Source: Allodiplogaster sudhausi (taxonomy: Eukaryota; Nematoda; Chromadorea; Rhabditida; Diplogasteridae). Taken from it: a stretch of 64,000 nt of DNA. The translations under genes and the position numbers were made by a program. The stretch is taken from positions 3,707,001 to 3,771,000 of the forward strand of contig CALZFC010000021.1 of assembly GCA_945643635.1 (NCBI GenBank), in the 5' to 3' direction. Shown here piece by piece: positions 52,201 through 64,000 of the stretch (positions are counted from its first letter, which is position 1; every line of letters begins with the position of its first letter). The notes beneath the pieces are model-generated. The model saw nothing but the letters and a program-made list of their open reading frames with translations. It did no database searches and had not been told where the DNA came from.

Positions 52201-55200
52201 GTTGCAGAACTCGGCAAGATCGCAGACATTCGTCGCCGATCGGCAGGGGGTCGCGCGTTCCTTCGGCTGCAGAAAAGAGACGTAATGATGGTCTTGGAAT
52301 GAGAGAAGCTACTGATAAAAAAGGACTGGTTTACATTGGAAATCATAGTGAAAATGCTATTTTAAAAAAAAGGTGCCCAACCTGACACGTGCTCAGGTCA
52401 CAACACTGACCCGCCGCGCATCTCGCCTTCTCTGTCAACCTGCACTCTTTCGCGTCGCAGCAGTCGTGGGTGCAACCCTGTAAGAGTAGTGTCGTCCCCC
52501 GTTCACTCTCTCCCTCCCAACCCCTTGGCCGCAGTCGCAGTCCTCGCCGGCCTCGATGATGCCGTTGCCGCAGACGGCACTGCCTCCCTTCTGGTCGGGC
52601 TCGTTCAGCAAGCAGAGATCCACACCGCGGCCAAGCGACGTCGCCAGGTATTCCAATGAGCAGGAGGACCAATGAGATGGTGGCGAGTACCTGCAATACA
52701 TCGAACTACTCGACCGACTACCTAACAAAGTGTCTCGCTGTCAACTCAGTAAAGCCGATCGTTTCTCATTTAGAAAAGAGCTAAAAAGGTACAGTAGAAG
52801 CAGAAAGCTGACCCGGCAGAAGCGGCCATGATGCAGTGCGCGGTTTGGCCTTTCTGCGCGGGACATTTGCACGTCTCGGAGTAGTCCACATCGTGGTCCA
52901 TGCCGAAGTTGTGGCCCATCTCGTGCGCAATCGTCGATGCCACGAGCGCGGCGTTCTTGTCGTGATCCTGCAGATATTCTCATATCTATCTATGATGCTA
53001 AACGCACCGTACCAAATGGTTGAAAAGAAAGTATTAAAGGACACTTTTCATGCTTTAGCAAAAAGGATTGCTTCTGTTAAAAGTATTCAATGTAGTAACA
53101 CTAATATAATTTTGGAAATTTATTTAATCATTAGATGTTATTCTGGGAAAAAAACTCATTTAATGATTGGAATAGTACAAACCACATTAATTCCACCGGA
53201 ATAGTCAAAGGAGCACATTGTGCCCTTGAAGGCCTTTCCGATGACCGAGCTAAAGCGAACATTTCTGAAACAGAAAAAAATTACTTCCCTAAACACGAGA
53301 CGTATTGGTATTTCGATTTCAGTTATCGGTAGTTGTTTCACTACCGTGAGAGAGGTTCCGGCAAACAACTCCAAAATGAAACATGATACTTAGAAGGCCC
53401 AAGTTAGTTTTGGGGTGGAATAACATTTCAAGCAACACAATATCAATACTTTCCCGTGCGCCTACTCTGGCAGCAACAAAAAGAGAAGGTGAAACGAACG
53501 TGAGCATATGAGCGTTGTCGTTTGGATGCTCCCGCTGGAAGGTCTTGCGATACTTGAGGAACTCGTCCAGAGTCCCGTCACTCGACTCCGACTTCACTGC
53601 GATCTTGTCGGCATCCGACCACACCTCCGTGTACACCAGACGAATCTCGATGTTCAGCGGCTTGTAATACTGCAAATCATGTAACGAATAAGACGCACAT
53701 CTGGTGACTATTCCATCAAGATTTCAGTTAAAAAAAACATAAAATAATAAAATAAGACGAAAACAAAGGGTACCGAGTTTAGCATGTTGGCAAGAGTGTG
53801 AAGGCGGTCATTTGCAGCCTTCGCGTCACTGCCATACTTCTCGAACTAAAAAAAAAATACAATACAGAATACCATGAGATTAGATGAGAAAAGTGTAAGG
53901 TTACAAAAATCGATGGATCTACTAAAGGCTTATAACCATATCAAGCACTACGCTCTTCTTCAATTAGTAGTCACAATCGGGCAAAGTGGCAATTGGTACT
54001 ATTTCGGTATGACTACGCCAACCCCGCAAAATAGTTCAAAAAACTTTTTGCTGAAACTTGCCTCAGGGGGTTATTGCGAGGAAACCGAATCTAAAGTCCT
54101 TTTTAATCGAATTCGCCATTTTCGAAAGGTATTTAGGAAGGGAACGAAGGCTTGCATTACTTCAAGTTATTATGATACTGTACCAAATAAACATATCCGA
54201 CTCATACGGTACTATAAGTGAGAATGAAAATAATTGCGGTAAAAGGACCAAGAAAGAATAGCATTGGGAGCGTCTGACAATGGAGTAGTCAGCAACGAAG
54301 GCGAACTCGACGAAGCGTAGCTTCTGCAGTGAAGAAGCGTACGTCGCGTAGTACGGCGGATTGCGCTCCATCACGGAGCGCCGTTCGCGACGAGGGACGA
54401 CAATGTCTAAGGGAAACATCACTCACCATATGCCATATTGCCAAAAAGTAACCAAAAAGGAATACGTGATTGATCCTCAGAGATCTCACATCAGAACACA
54501 AAAAAAATCAGCAAAAAGACCGGTTTTTAACGTTATTTCATGAAATCCCCATCATAAGCACACACCACATGACTGAATGTGCTGCGGCAGCAAAGAAAAG
54601 CGGCCGTCAGGATCGACGTTGAGGATAAAAAGATTCGATGGAGTACGAAGAATGGCCGAGATACCGGAGACGCTGCAGGCAGACAGCGAAGAGTGAGCGC
54701 GGCCGGCTAGCTCCGCTCCCGTAAAATGGCAGTTCGCGTTCTCAAAAGAGCAATAATAATCACTCGGACTACTCCTATAAGCAGATTTTGACTTTTAACT
54801 TGAGGCTCACTTGAAATAAGAAAAAGAAAAAAATAACGTTGTCCAAAAAAGAAACCACAGCGATAAAACATTAAATATGTCAGCAAAATCAATTAATTAA
54901 AAATTACAAACCAGTGCAGAAGTTGACGGCTGACGAAGAGCCGAGCTAGAGAGTAGTGCACTAAAGATACCAATATTGATAACAGAAATTTAAAAATTGC
55001 TTTAAATTCTTATCAACCTACTTGTTGTGTTCGTAATCGACTGTGAAGTGGAATCGGCCATCGATGTCAGTGAATGTAAGCGGAAGATGGGAAGAGTTGA
55101 GGGCGAGCTGTACAAGGGAAGTGGCGGAGAGGGGAACAGTGACATCATCGTGAGAGAGTAGAATGGGGCATCGAAGAGAGGGTGCAGCCACTGCCGTCAT
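49234..55200 (-). CDS. ADAM metalloprotease-disintegrin, meltrin/adm-2 type
   Basis: Nineteen exons: 55200-55022, 54945-54912, 54740-54566, 54406-54279, 53845-53774, 53669-53500, 53264-53183, 52967-52813, 52690-52522, 52477-52382, 52266-52132, 51957-51782, 51705-51543, 51352-51217, 50955-50733, 50459-50171, 50083-49911, 49738-49639, 49374-49234, giving 931 residues from the ATG at 55200. Order: prodomain ([10 protein letters not shown] near 75), reprolysin domain from [12 protein letters not shown], zinc site [12 protein letters not shown] at 295-306 with Met-turn CIM near 327, disintegrin from VCGNGII (371), Cys-rich with CGRLHC, EGF-like [11 protein letters not shown] (624), TM 665-683, then a 240-residue tail with poly-Pro SH3 sites and a SLAAMF end. 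All zinc ligands are present, so it is a catalytically competent sheddase. The true N-terminus is unresolved: the in-frame sequence before 55200 encodes a good signal peptide ([14 protein letters not shown]) but has no ATG. Confidence 0.93.
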
Positions 55201-55737
<537 letters not shown>

Positions 55738-56265
55738 GACAATGGGGTGCTATCCTAGTTGGGGGGTCAAAAAAAAAATTTTTCTAATCAAACGGAAATC
55801 GTGCATAAGGGGGCTTTAGGCCATGGGGAACACGAATATAATGTTCATTTTGTATTATTTTGTCTTTTAACAGAGTTACAGTACTTTTACTTGACATCTG
55901 TTTTGCTCGTTTTCAGCTAAAATGCTCCGCGAAGGGGTTTTCAGAGCTGCTAAACTCGAATATTACGTTCTTTTCGCAACATCTATACTCACTAGTGCTG
56001 AATTGACACTATATTAGTGTTTGGCAGCTCTGACAACTCCTTACGTTAGTCCAGCATTATAGATGAAAAGTAGGAAAAAAATGTGAAGTACTATAACTTT
56101 GTTAAATGGAATAATTATGCAAATTAAACCTTATATTCGTGTTCCCCATGCCCTAGAACCTTATATTCGTGTTCCCCATGGCCTAAAACCCTTGTGTGCA
56201 TGATTTGTGGTAGATTGAAAAATGAAAATATTTTGACCCCCCAACTAGGATAGCACCGACAATGG
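55738..56265. mobile_element. 512-bp foldback (MITE-like) element with 8-bp TSD
   Basis: The element at 55746-56257 begins GGTGCTATCCTAGTTGGGGG and ends with the exact reverse complement of that end. It is flanked on both sides by GACAATGG (55738-55745 and 56258-56265), an 8-bp target-site duplication. The arms stay complementary for most of their ~240 bp: blocks such as ggccatggggaacacgaata (left) and its reverse complement (right), and cagagctgc and its complement, are mirrored, with the hairpin centre near 56000. There is no coding capacity. The right arm carries an internal tandem duplication of about 30 bp at 56131-56190. TSD length fits hAT, P or Merlin-type transposases; I cannot assign a superfamily. 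Confidence 0.93.
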
Positions 56266-56659
56266 TTTGTATGTAAAAGAAAGTTGAGCTAATCAAGCCA
56301 GATTATAAACACAAAAAAAACTTACTGAAAGATATAAGCTCAGGCCAGTACCTAAAAAAAAGAACACCATTCTTCCATCCACTCTGCGTCTCTGTATAAG
56401 GACACTCTACCCGTCTGGCACCCTTATCTAATTGCTCGGTCAAACGGTGATAAATAGAGCAATGTACGATGGCATCATTCCTGATTATGTATTCAAAGGG
56501 GCTGGTCAAGCAGTTGAAGATGAGAAACGGTTTCAGTGTCTAACAACCCGATGGGATTTACATCAATTCCAGTATGTAATAACCCGAAAGGAAGAGTAAA
56601 GAAAGGAGAATATTAAAGCTTTGAAGCTTTGATAAGAGAAAGAGAAGGCAGAGAGAGAG

Positions 56660-56690
<31 letters not shown>

Positions 56691-57531
56691 TAGCAGTATC
56701 GCCATCGATTACAGAGCGAAGTCTAACACATGAGCGTTGAATGAGTCATCGCCTTCACCTGTTCTTCTCACTCTGCCAAACTCTCCCTTCCGCCCCACTC
56801 CTTCCCCTCCTTTTCGTGTCTGCCTACCCGAAATATCTCCATCACTGCCTCCCTTTTCATCTTTAACCTTCCCGTTCAGACTTTTATTCAGCCAACTAAC
56901 TATTGTCAGCTTATGGAGTAACAATAGGTTTATGTGTCGCTCTTCCACAACAACCCCAGGCAGTTAGTTGGTGGTAATCTTTGACTAATCAGTAAGTAGA
57001 ATTCACAATAGTTGGCCTAGCAATATTTCTACCAGGTATTTCGACGGACATCTGCGTAGCACTCAGGTAGAAATAGAAACGGGAATATGCCATTTCTTTT
57101 AAAACAAAGAAATTAGCCTGAAAGCAGATTTCTCTGTTTCTCTCTGAATCGGCCAGAAATGTCAATGTCTAATGCAACGCTTTCTACATACATGTATATA
57201 AAAGGCAGGATAGCTAGACGAAACGGAAAGGAAGAGGGGAAAGCGAGAGTTTGTGTGGGGATGGCGAATACAAGGAGTAAATAAAGGTCAAAGAGAGGAG
57301 CGACAATTGATTTAGAGGTCACGAGGGGCATCTCCTTCCAACACCTGTTTCTGCAAGCGGACACGTTACGCGAGTTATTTTCACCGGGGGTTAAGTCATT
57401 CATTACGAAATCTAAGTTTACTCTTGTAAAATTCGACGGAAGTAATCATTTATTACCTTAAAATGGTGATAAAATTCCATGTTCAAAGGTAAATAATAAA
57501 ATACAATGATTTGTCGATAGCGTAGATTGTT
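56266..57531. other. Spacer between foldback element and LIM gene
   Basis: Contains a GA array at about 56651-56691. No coding exon with credible splice sites was seen. A TTTATT at 57449-57454 is the LIM gene polyadenylation signal on the minus strand. Confidence 0.6.
57449..57454 (-). terminator. Polyadenylation signal of LIM gene
   Basis: AATAAA on the coding strand, 78 nt after the LIM stop codon. Confidence 0.55.
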
Positions 57532-57934
57532 CTACTTCCCCTTGAATCGATCGCCAGAGTCGGTGGAGAGACAGCCGGCGCCGACTCCGTAGCCGACTCC
57601 CTTCGGGCCGAACTTGCGTCCGTGGCACTGGCGGCAATACAGCTCCTTCTCGTGCGGCGCCACCGTCACGGAGTCGAGTGACTTGTTGCACATGCTGCAT
57701 TTCACAAATTCTTCTTTATGGGTCCACTTTTACTTCTCCATAGATAGAAATATGTCGGAGCAATTTCAATTGCAGTATATAAAGCAAGTAAATAAAAAAA
57801 GAGAAGAAAGCAGCCGACTTGCACTTGAAGCATGCTTTGTGCCACTTGAATCCACCTCCGTTCATTTCCTCTGCGTGGTAGACAGACTTGCTGCATCGCG
57901 GACACTTTGCCTGCGGCGCGGCTTTGAAACTCAT
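57532..57934 (-). CDS. Muscle LIM protein, single LIM domain (CRP/MLP family)
   Basis: Exons 57934-57819 and 57694-57532 (124-nt intron, gtcggc donor, atgcag acceptor) encode 92 residues, the size of Drosophila Mlp60A. One LIM domain has the zinc pattern C11-x2-C14-x17-H32-x2-C35-x2-C38-x2-C41-x17-C59-x2-C62. It is followed by the family's glycine-rich region and basic [16 protein letters not shown] motif (64-79). Such proteins dock at muscle Z-discs (alpha-actinin, actin) and can enter the nucleus during myogenesis. The ATG lies one nucleotide after an acceptor (tttttag), as expected for a trans-spliced mRNA. The gene sits 0.8 kb downstream of the 14-3-3-like gene on the same strand. Confidence 0.94.
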
Positions 57935-58759
57935 TCTAAAAAATGGAAATTTGGGCGTTTCTGCATCCAAAGGGGCATTGCAAGGTACTCCACGATTCTA
58001 GCGCGCTTGAAACTCTGAGAACTAATCAAAACTTTAAATATCATCTAGCCTCACATTCTATTATAACCATAAGTTAATTTTTCAGATTGCTTCAAGAAAT
58101 TGTAGCAAGAGCCCCTTCTTTCGACAGAAAGAGAGGCAGCAGCCCATGTACTGAGACAAGAATGCTCTTCTTTTGTGTCTGCCTGCTCCGCTTGTATTAC
58201 TCATACCATTCATGACTCATTTCTTCATTTCAATATTTTGCCATGCCATTCCCATCTAAGCCTATGTCAAAGAAATAGGTAGTGAAAATCGATTGGCCAG
58301 CCAGAGATTTATAGGAAATATCGCGGACGTACTGAAAATCTCGCCACGCACCTACATATTTTCATGTAATTATTTCTTACGCCAATGCAAAAATGACCAG
58401 CTACACATGTTAATCTGGTAAAGGCAATGTCTGCATAAAATAATTTTGCGAGAATGAGAACACTGAAAAAAGTGATCTAACAAGATTCGAACTCAATAAT
58501 ATTAGTCTTAATTGATGACCGTCGTCCCTTCATTGGCAAGTCAGGAACACACGGATTTCGTCGCCGTCATGTAAAGCTTCTTTGGAAAGATTTGATAACA
58601 AAAATATCGTAAAATTTTTGACTAGCGCATTCTACTCACTTCTTGGGAGCAAACAAATAACTTTATTTTAGAGTAGACATAGATGAGTCGGCAGAGAAAA
58701 GAGAGAACAAGAGATAGATAGAGATAGATAGAGAGAAAGAGAAAGAGAGAGAGATGTCG
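57935..58759. other. Spacer between 14-3-3-like and LIM genes
   Basis: About 0.8 kb, AT-rich at first, ending in GATA/GAGATAGATA repeats at about 58680-58756. A TTTATT at 58662-58667 is the probable polyadenylation signal of the 14-3-3-like gene. A tRNA-like T-loop (gttcgaatc on the minus strand) lies near 58486, without a convincing cloverleaf. Confidence 0.55.
58662..58667 (-). terminator. Polyadenylation signal of 14-3-3-like gene
   Basis: AATAAA on the coding strand, 92 nt after the stop codon at 58760. Confidence 0.5.
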
Positions 58760-60413
58760 TCAATCCTCGTCCTTCAACAAGTCCCTCTCATGTCGTGCAT
58801 CGCCCACATGCTTCTTGATATCCTCGATAGCCCGATTCGCATCCCTCCAGTCCTCATCTTCCATCGCGCCCTTACCCATGAACTTGGCCTCCTTCGCCGC
58901 ATCCTCGCAGATCTGAAAAGGAATGACTCGAAGGAGAACCTTAATTCAGCTTAAAAATTCAATAAAATTTAATGTAATTTTTATTCTGCTTTTTCGTAAG
59001 AGAGCAATAGAAGCTGCCAAAAGAAAGCTTTTATGAAACCACTATGGAGATGAAAGAGAACTCCTAATGCTAGAGAAAGAAATAGAAGTAGAGAGAGGTT
59101 TACAAGCCGTGAGAGATTTGTAGAATGACTTACTTTGAATGTTTCGTCGTCCGCCACATCCAGGTAGCTCTTACTCAGTTTTGCAAGGGTCAGATAAATC
59201 GCCAGACGCTCTGGGTGATTCTTATCCTTCCATACCTTGCGCGCCGCCATGAAGATCTCCAGGTACATTTCCTGTTGATGTTAGAAGTTCCTGTGATTTA
59301 TGAATACACACTTATGTAATCCAAGCTAGCAATCCCTTCTAGAACACTTGATAACCATAAGGATAATTTGCCCTCTCGAATCTCGACTCCTCGCTAGCGA
59401 AGACTAGTCTTCACTTATGAAGCCACTTTTATATGCATTTGCTTGCACGGGTTGGAACGTCGTTTTAAGAAACATATACATATCTCTCGAAGCTAATTAT
59501 GTGTGACCAACTTCTATTTTCTGGTTTAAAATTTTAGAAATGATGCCATTTTCAAAGGGAAGCACAGAAAGCAGAGCAGACAGAACGAGAAGGAACCTTG
59601 AGCTTGCACCAAACGTTTTCCCGCTCCTCTTCGCGCGCGCATCTGTTCATCTTGCTGCATGCTTCGTAGACCGCGTCCACGTAGCTGCTCAGCCACGCCG
59701 CCTCCTTCCTGCACATCTTCCATCCCATTTCTTCTTCCTGATCTACCCACATCGATCGAGATACCATTAACGTATGATCTAAATACTACGTAAGATAACA
59801 CTAAAGGATAACATACACGAGGGTGCGCCCCTCGAGAATCTCGATTGCCGCATTGCAGGCGTCCTTCTTTTCGTCTCCAAATCCGGAGCTGCAAATGTGA
59901 CGCTGTCAATGGCATTAGATGGCAGAGACAGCCTTTGAACTTTGATAACCTGGTAATCTTGGCTGTGAGCACATTTGATAGGATGGCCATCTCGCTGCAG
60001 CTCAGCTCGTCCTCCTTGTTGTCCACGAACTCTTGAATCGCCGCCAGCGCCTCGTCGGCCTGCAGAATGGCATTCACTCATAACAGGCTTAAAGGAACAC
60101 GAAACCCAACCGTAATCTATTTAAAATTTTCTGACTATTAAAGTCGCGTCTCTTAAATCACATGCTCCCTCGTCCTTGCCTCAGTCAAAAAATGAGTTTT
60201 TTTTTGTCTTCTTTAATGCCATGCGACTCTTCTTCCACTCACCTTGTCGTCGTCAGCGAGGTCTTGCGCCTTCTCAAAGGAAGCGTGGCGTCCTTCTGTG
60301 ACCACCTTGGTTGGTGGCGGAGGGTTCGCTTGTTCTTCTGCTTCAATATTTTCTTCTTCAGCTTCAGCACTTTCTGAGACTACGACCATTTCGGCGTCCT
60401 CCGTATCCTCCAT
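58760..60413 (-). CDS. Diverged 14-3-3-fold protein with acidic N-terminal extension
   Basis: Six exons (60413-60243, 60059-59950, 59888-59819, 59737-59597, 59271-59134, 58912-58760) join in phase to 260 residues. The first ~45 residues are an acidic extension not found in normal 14-3-3 proteins. Then FEKAQDLADDDKADEALAA and DELSCSEMAILSN parallel 14-3-3 helices A-C (LVQKAKLAEQAERYDDM and ELSNEERNLLS), and NHPERLAIYLTLAKL parallels THPIRLGLALNFSVF in helix G. By eye alignment the phosphopeptide contacts K49, R56, R127, Y128 and N173 become T89, S96, I170, F171 and T, so canonical phosphoserine binding is unlikely. The gene model is strong; the family call rests on remembered 14-3-3 sequence. 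Alternative: another all-helical TPR-like protein. The ATG is 5 nt after a tttcag acceptor, suggesting trans-splicing. Confidence 0.62.
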
Positions 60414-61025
60414 GACTTCTGAAATGCAAACATGTAAAAAAAAACTTCTCGCTAATCAACAATGCATACAGGAATGCGGTCTAATATAACCGTCTGAGTT
60501 GCGAAATAGAGAAAAAAAAACGAAAAAAAAAATCTAGAGTATAAAAATCATATCAGTGGAATATTGTTGTAATGAAGAGTTCACGATACAGAAATGAAAC
60601 TTCCACGATGACAATGGCTATAGCGTAAAGCCGAGCAGAGAGATAGTGATAGCGGGCTCTTATGACAAGAGGTTAAAAGCTGCCTGAAGGGACCCTCTCG
60701 CAGTTACTCGTGCTGCTTCACTTCTTCCCTAACACTTCTGCGACTTCTCCCTCTCTCTCCTCTACGTCTCCTTGTGCACTCTCCTCTGAGTACTTGCAGA
60801 CTGAGCGAGGCGGCTGTGTTGATGGTTCTGCGCTGGTCGGCAGGCGATGGATTGAATGTGGCACTGGATTTCTCTTGTTCTCTCATTCCCTCACTTTATC
60901 TCTTTCTCTGTTTCTCTATTCTTCTTTCTCTCTCTTAAGCTTTCCTTTCTTCTTCTCTCTTCCTCTTTCCCTCTTCACCTATTTCCCTCTTTCTCTGTGT
61001 TTCCTACTACTCTCCCTTCACCTTG

Positions 61026-61051
<26 letters not shown>

Positions 61052-61064
<13 letters not shown>

Positions 61065-61107
61065 GTCTCTGTCTCTGTCTCTGTCTCTGTCTCTGTCTCT
61101 GTCTCTT
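61052..61107. repeat. (TCTCTG)n hexamer array
   Basis: About nine tandem TCTCTG units following a pure TC tract at 61031-61057. It produces alternating Ser-Val or Leu-Cys frames. Confidence 0.93.
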
Positions 61108-61995
61108 TCTTTCTTAGTGTATTTGTGCATGTGTGCCCTCAGCCGCCTGCCTCTGCTTATCCTCATCTCCTTCAGTCTATCGTGTCCTCGTCCTCCATCT
61201 CATCCTCTCCCTCCTTACACTTCCAACCTCAGCACAGGGAGAAGCCGCCTCCCCGGCAGGTGGCGTCCCTCCTTGTCAATCCTAAAGTGAAACGAAGAAA
61301 GGCAACAAAAAACAACCTTTTAAAATACAAATTTGTATGTACTACATTCTAATTATGCTGAAATTTTGGAAGGGTACATTAAGGTTGACGTGGTGCAACT
61401 TAACAGTAGCCGACTTCAAATTTGCAACCTCTGCCGCGGTACTATAGTGTCGCTTTTCTGTGGCTAAACATGAGGTTACTGGAATAGGGATATAGCCTCT
61501 ACCACCAGATTTCGCCCTTGTTTTCAGTTAATGTGCTCCTCTCCATGTGCTAACCTCAAACTTGCTAAAGTTAAACCGAAAGAGAATGGTGGGGGGGGGT
61601 GTATCGGACAGCTTCAGACATGCTAAATCTTACTACCAGACGGCTGACCATGATTATAATTCAGACAAAGCCAGATAGCGAGGGGATATAGAGAGAACGT
61701 TTGCTTATTGTTAGCCTGATGTCATTTTGCCATAAGGATGGCAGTGTTCTTTCTCCCTGCTCTATATCGCTTTGTCTGGACCGGATGCTAACCACAAAAT
61801 AGCATCAGGCTAAGCCACGGGATATTGGCATGCATAAAAAGAGTGCTTGACCATGCGATAGCCGCAGGCGTACATATTTGCATCATGTTAGCAACCTCCT
61901 GTTTAGACACAGAAAAGCAACACCTAGATATGTCTGTATGTAACATGGCGGCTGAAGTGCTGAACTCTTCAGGGCCAAATGGCACAGAACGAAGT

Positions 61996-62035
<40 letters not shown>

Positions 62036-62583
62036 ATGACAATGAGAAGGAGATGGAGTGAGAAACAAACAAAAACATTGAGATAGTGAGAGATCGAGAA
62101 GAGCGAGGAAAAACTTATTTTTGCCTAATGGAAGGATAGATAGGGCAATTCAAACAAATAGGCATGCCTAGATTCCGTTAACAAAAAGAATAAAATGAAT
62201 TGGCAGACCCTGGCAAAAATTTTGCAATGAACATTAGAGCTCTTGAATTGCTCGAAGAGATTAAGCATGAGTAGAATAGGAGGTGGAGAAGAAGAAGCGG
62301 ATGGCGACGTGTTAACGGTGCAAGGCATTCAATTGTACGGATATGCAGATTCATTGCTCTGCACATTTATCGCTCGCTCTCCATTGTGCTTTTTCATCTT
62401 CCTTTTCCCTTCCGCCCGCTGCTCTCTCCATCCCATCTGGCCTTTCCTATCCACTTCTTCTTCTGCCTCTTCTTCTTCGTTAGATCTTCGTTGCCGTGGA
62501 GGCGATGCAAGAAAAATCGGAAGGCAACCGAGCAGCCTTTTACGATTTCTCTCCTTCCGGATATGGCCATCTCTTTCATCCTT

Positions 62584-62586
62584 CTT

Positions 62587-62621
<35 letters not shown>
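62584..62621. repeat. (CT)n microsatellite
   Basis: About 38 bp of CT repeat. Confidence 0.93.
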
Positions 62622-62623
<2 letters not shown>

Positions 62624-64000
62624 AGTGACGGGAGAAGCAAAAAGAAGAACGTGGAGCCGCGAAAACGGATGGAAACCAAAATGGGTGGGTGCAAAGGAGG
62701 AATGGCGATAGCTACAATGGGAAGGGTGGTCTTGCCAAAGGACTGAGGAACAGCACTCGATTCCTCTCCGCCTCAATCACTTTTTCATCTGCGAGCCTTC
62801 CTTTTCTTCCTCAGGCTTGCCTAACTGGCCTGCCGCAGCCTTGTCTACGCACGTCGCTCTGGGTGGTCCCAAACTGTGCAAGTGTGCACTTAGTTCCCGA
62901 CTCTCTTTCTCTCTCAGTCTTCGTTCTCCCTTGCATCTTTTCTTTCACATCATTTCCTACTTTCGATGCATTGTGTTTTCTCTCTGCTTGTTGTATGCTC
63001 TTTCTTGGTTCGTTTTATACTGCAAATGACCTCGCGGTGGATTCATGGAGCGCTTTGTGGAATCCCTTTATCTATATTTTTGAAGGTCGAAAGTTAATCT
63101 ACTTAAAAAAAAATTAGCCAATAGCTTGGAATTATTTTCACTCTAATCCAGAACTCCGCAGGCCATGCAGTGATTTAATAAATGTAAAAATAAGCATCCT
63201 GTCAAACAGAGAGGAACTCTCACTATTCCGTGATCTGGAAACTCTTTAAATTCGACTTAAAGGTGTTATGAAAAGATTATGCTACGCAGAGGTTCAAAAA
63301 TGCCATAAAACAATTTAATGCAACAGATTAAATTCCGATCGGCCAAGTAAGGGATATATTCTTTTCTCGTTTTTTTTCTCCTCAATGAGCAGTGAAAACT
63401 CACAGAAACGTATGATTGTTTTTTCATTAAAGGAGATCTAAGGCTAATTTAATGGTGTCTTGTTTTTTCGACTTATTTGGTCGGCTTAAGCTAGAACCTT
63501 AGATTGCAAGTGTCCCGAAGTTACAAAAATCGCTCTGCCCTGAGGAAATTAACAGCATTATCTACTTTGAATTCGCGAATATTTTATCTTCCCGCCATTT
63601 TCGGAAAAAAATTGGTGAGGCCCAACCGTGGCCGGCGAGGCCATTAAACTATAGAGAGTGAAATTTTTGCATATGGTTTTAGCAACCTAGATTGGCCGGG
63701 TTTTTCTTAACACATAGGCTCACGTACCCCGTTGTCCATACCACAAGTTTCTGGGGAGGGAGGCGAGATGCAGTAGCTCCATTTCTGAGGATTGCTAACA
63801 CCGTACTTTTAAGTGATCGGGCCGCCAATCGTGGTAGGAGTTTTTCCCTTATGAACTTCTTTAAGATTGACAAATAATTGCTACTCAACCGCAGTCGCGT
63901 CTCTGTATATTCAACCAAGACATAGTCAATTCAAATGTGATTTTCAGTCAAACGATAGGCGCCAGCCACGGTGGCCTCGCTGTGATTCGAGACTGGCATG

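Larger units (their letters stand above)
60414..64000. other. Gene-poor right flank with simple repeats
   Basis: Upstream flank of the 14-3-3-like gene. It has CT-rich arrays (about 60880-61120), a TCTCTG hexamer array, GA near 61997-62035 and CT near 62584-62621. Beyond 63100 it is AT-rich. I found no exon with matched splice signals. The last 40 bp contain gattcgagac, a possible Pol III B-box-like sequence cut by the window edge. Confidence 0.6.

Noticed and set aside
58754..58954. + strand open frame over the last 14-3-3-like exon
   Set aside because: It is the antisense shadow of a spliced, in-phase minus-strand coding exon.

Overview
This is a eukaryotic, animal nuclear window. It has intron-rich genes with short phase-consistent exons, metazoan-only families (a HEX-class homeodomain factor, an aminergic GPCR, a membrane ADAM protease, a muscle LIM protein, linker histone H1, a non-LTR retrotransposon) and long AG/CT, TA and TTTC microsatellites in introns and gaps. 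Four genes have a 3' splice acceptor 0-25 nt before the ATG, which fits spliced-leader trans-splicing. With a HEX homologue (pha-2 in nematodes) and a his-24-like H1, this suggests a nematode. That is inference; other trans-splicing invertebrates remain possible.

Layout. 0.7-1.2 kb (+): a small secreted orphan protein. 1.8-6.9 kb (-): HHEX/PRH-type homeobox gene, five exons. 7-9 kb: purine-rich microsatellite DNA. 9.2-9.7 kb: tentative exons of an unidentified + strand gene. 13.1-22.5 kb (+): a 939-residue monocarboxylate transporter family (SLC16) protein in 21 exons with a very large central loop. 25.9-29.5 kb (+): a decayed CR1/jockey-like LINE. 30.3-32.9 kb (+): a tentative three-exon gene for a ~61-residue protein. 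33-38.6 kb: simple-repeat intergenic DNA. 38.7-44.8 kb (+): a biogenic-amine GPCR in 14 exons. 46.6-47.6 kb (+): histone H1. Then three minus-strand genes: a catalytically intact meltrin-type ADAM (49.2-55.2 kb), a single-LIM muscle protein (57.5-57.9 kb) and a strongly diverged 14-3-3-fold protein (58.8-60.4 kb). A 512-bp foldback transposable element with an 8-bp target duplication lies between ADAM and the LIM gene. 60.4-64 kb is mostly repeats.

Gene models were built by hand by requiring GT-AG (or GC-AG) borders and matching codon phase at each junction. MCT, HEX, ADAM, LIM, 14-3-3-like and GPCR models each sum to whole codons. The main points of interest are the 14-3-3-like protein that appears to have lost its phosphopeptide pocket, the foldback element, and the unusual 5' splice sites: pyrimidine at +3, often GTCAGT, in about half of the phase-verified introns. 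The genes do not form an obvious pathway. HEX, LIM, ADAM and the amine receptor would fit muscle or neuromuscular (e.g. pharyngeal) biology, but that is only a hint.
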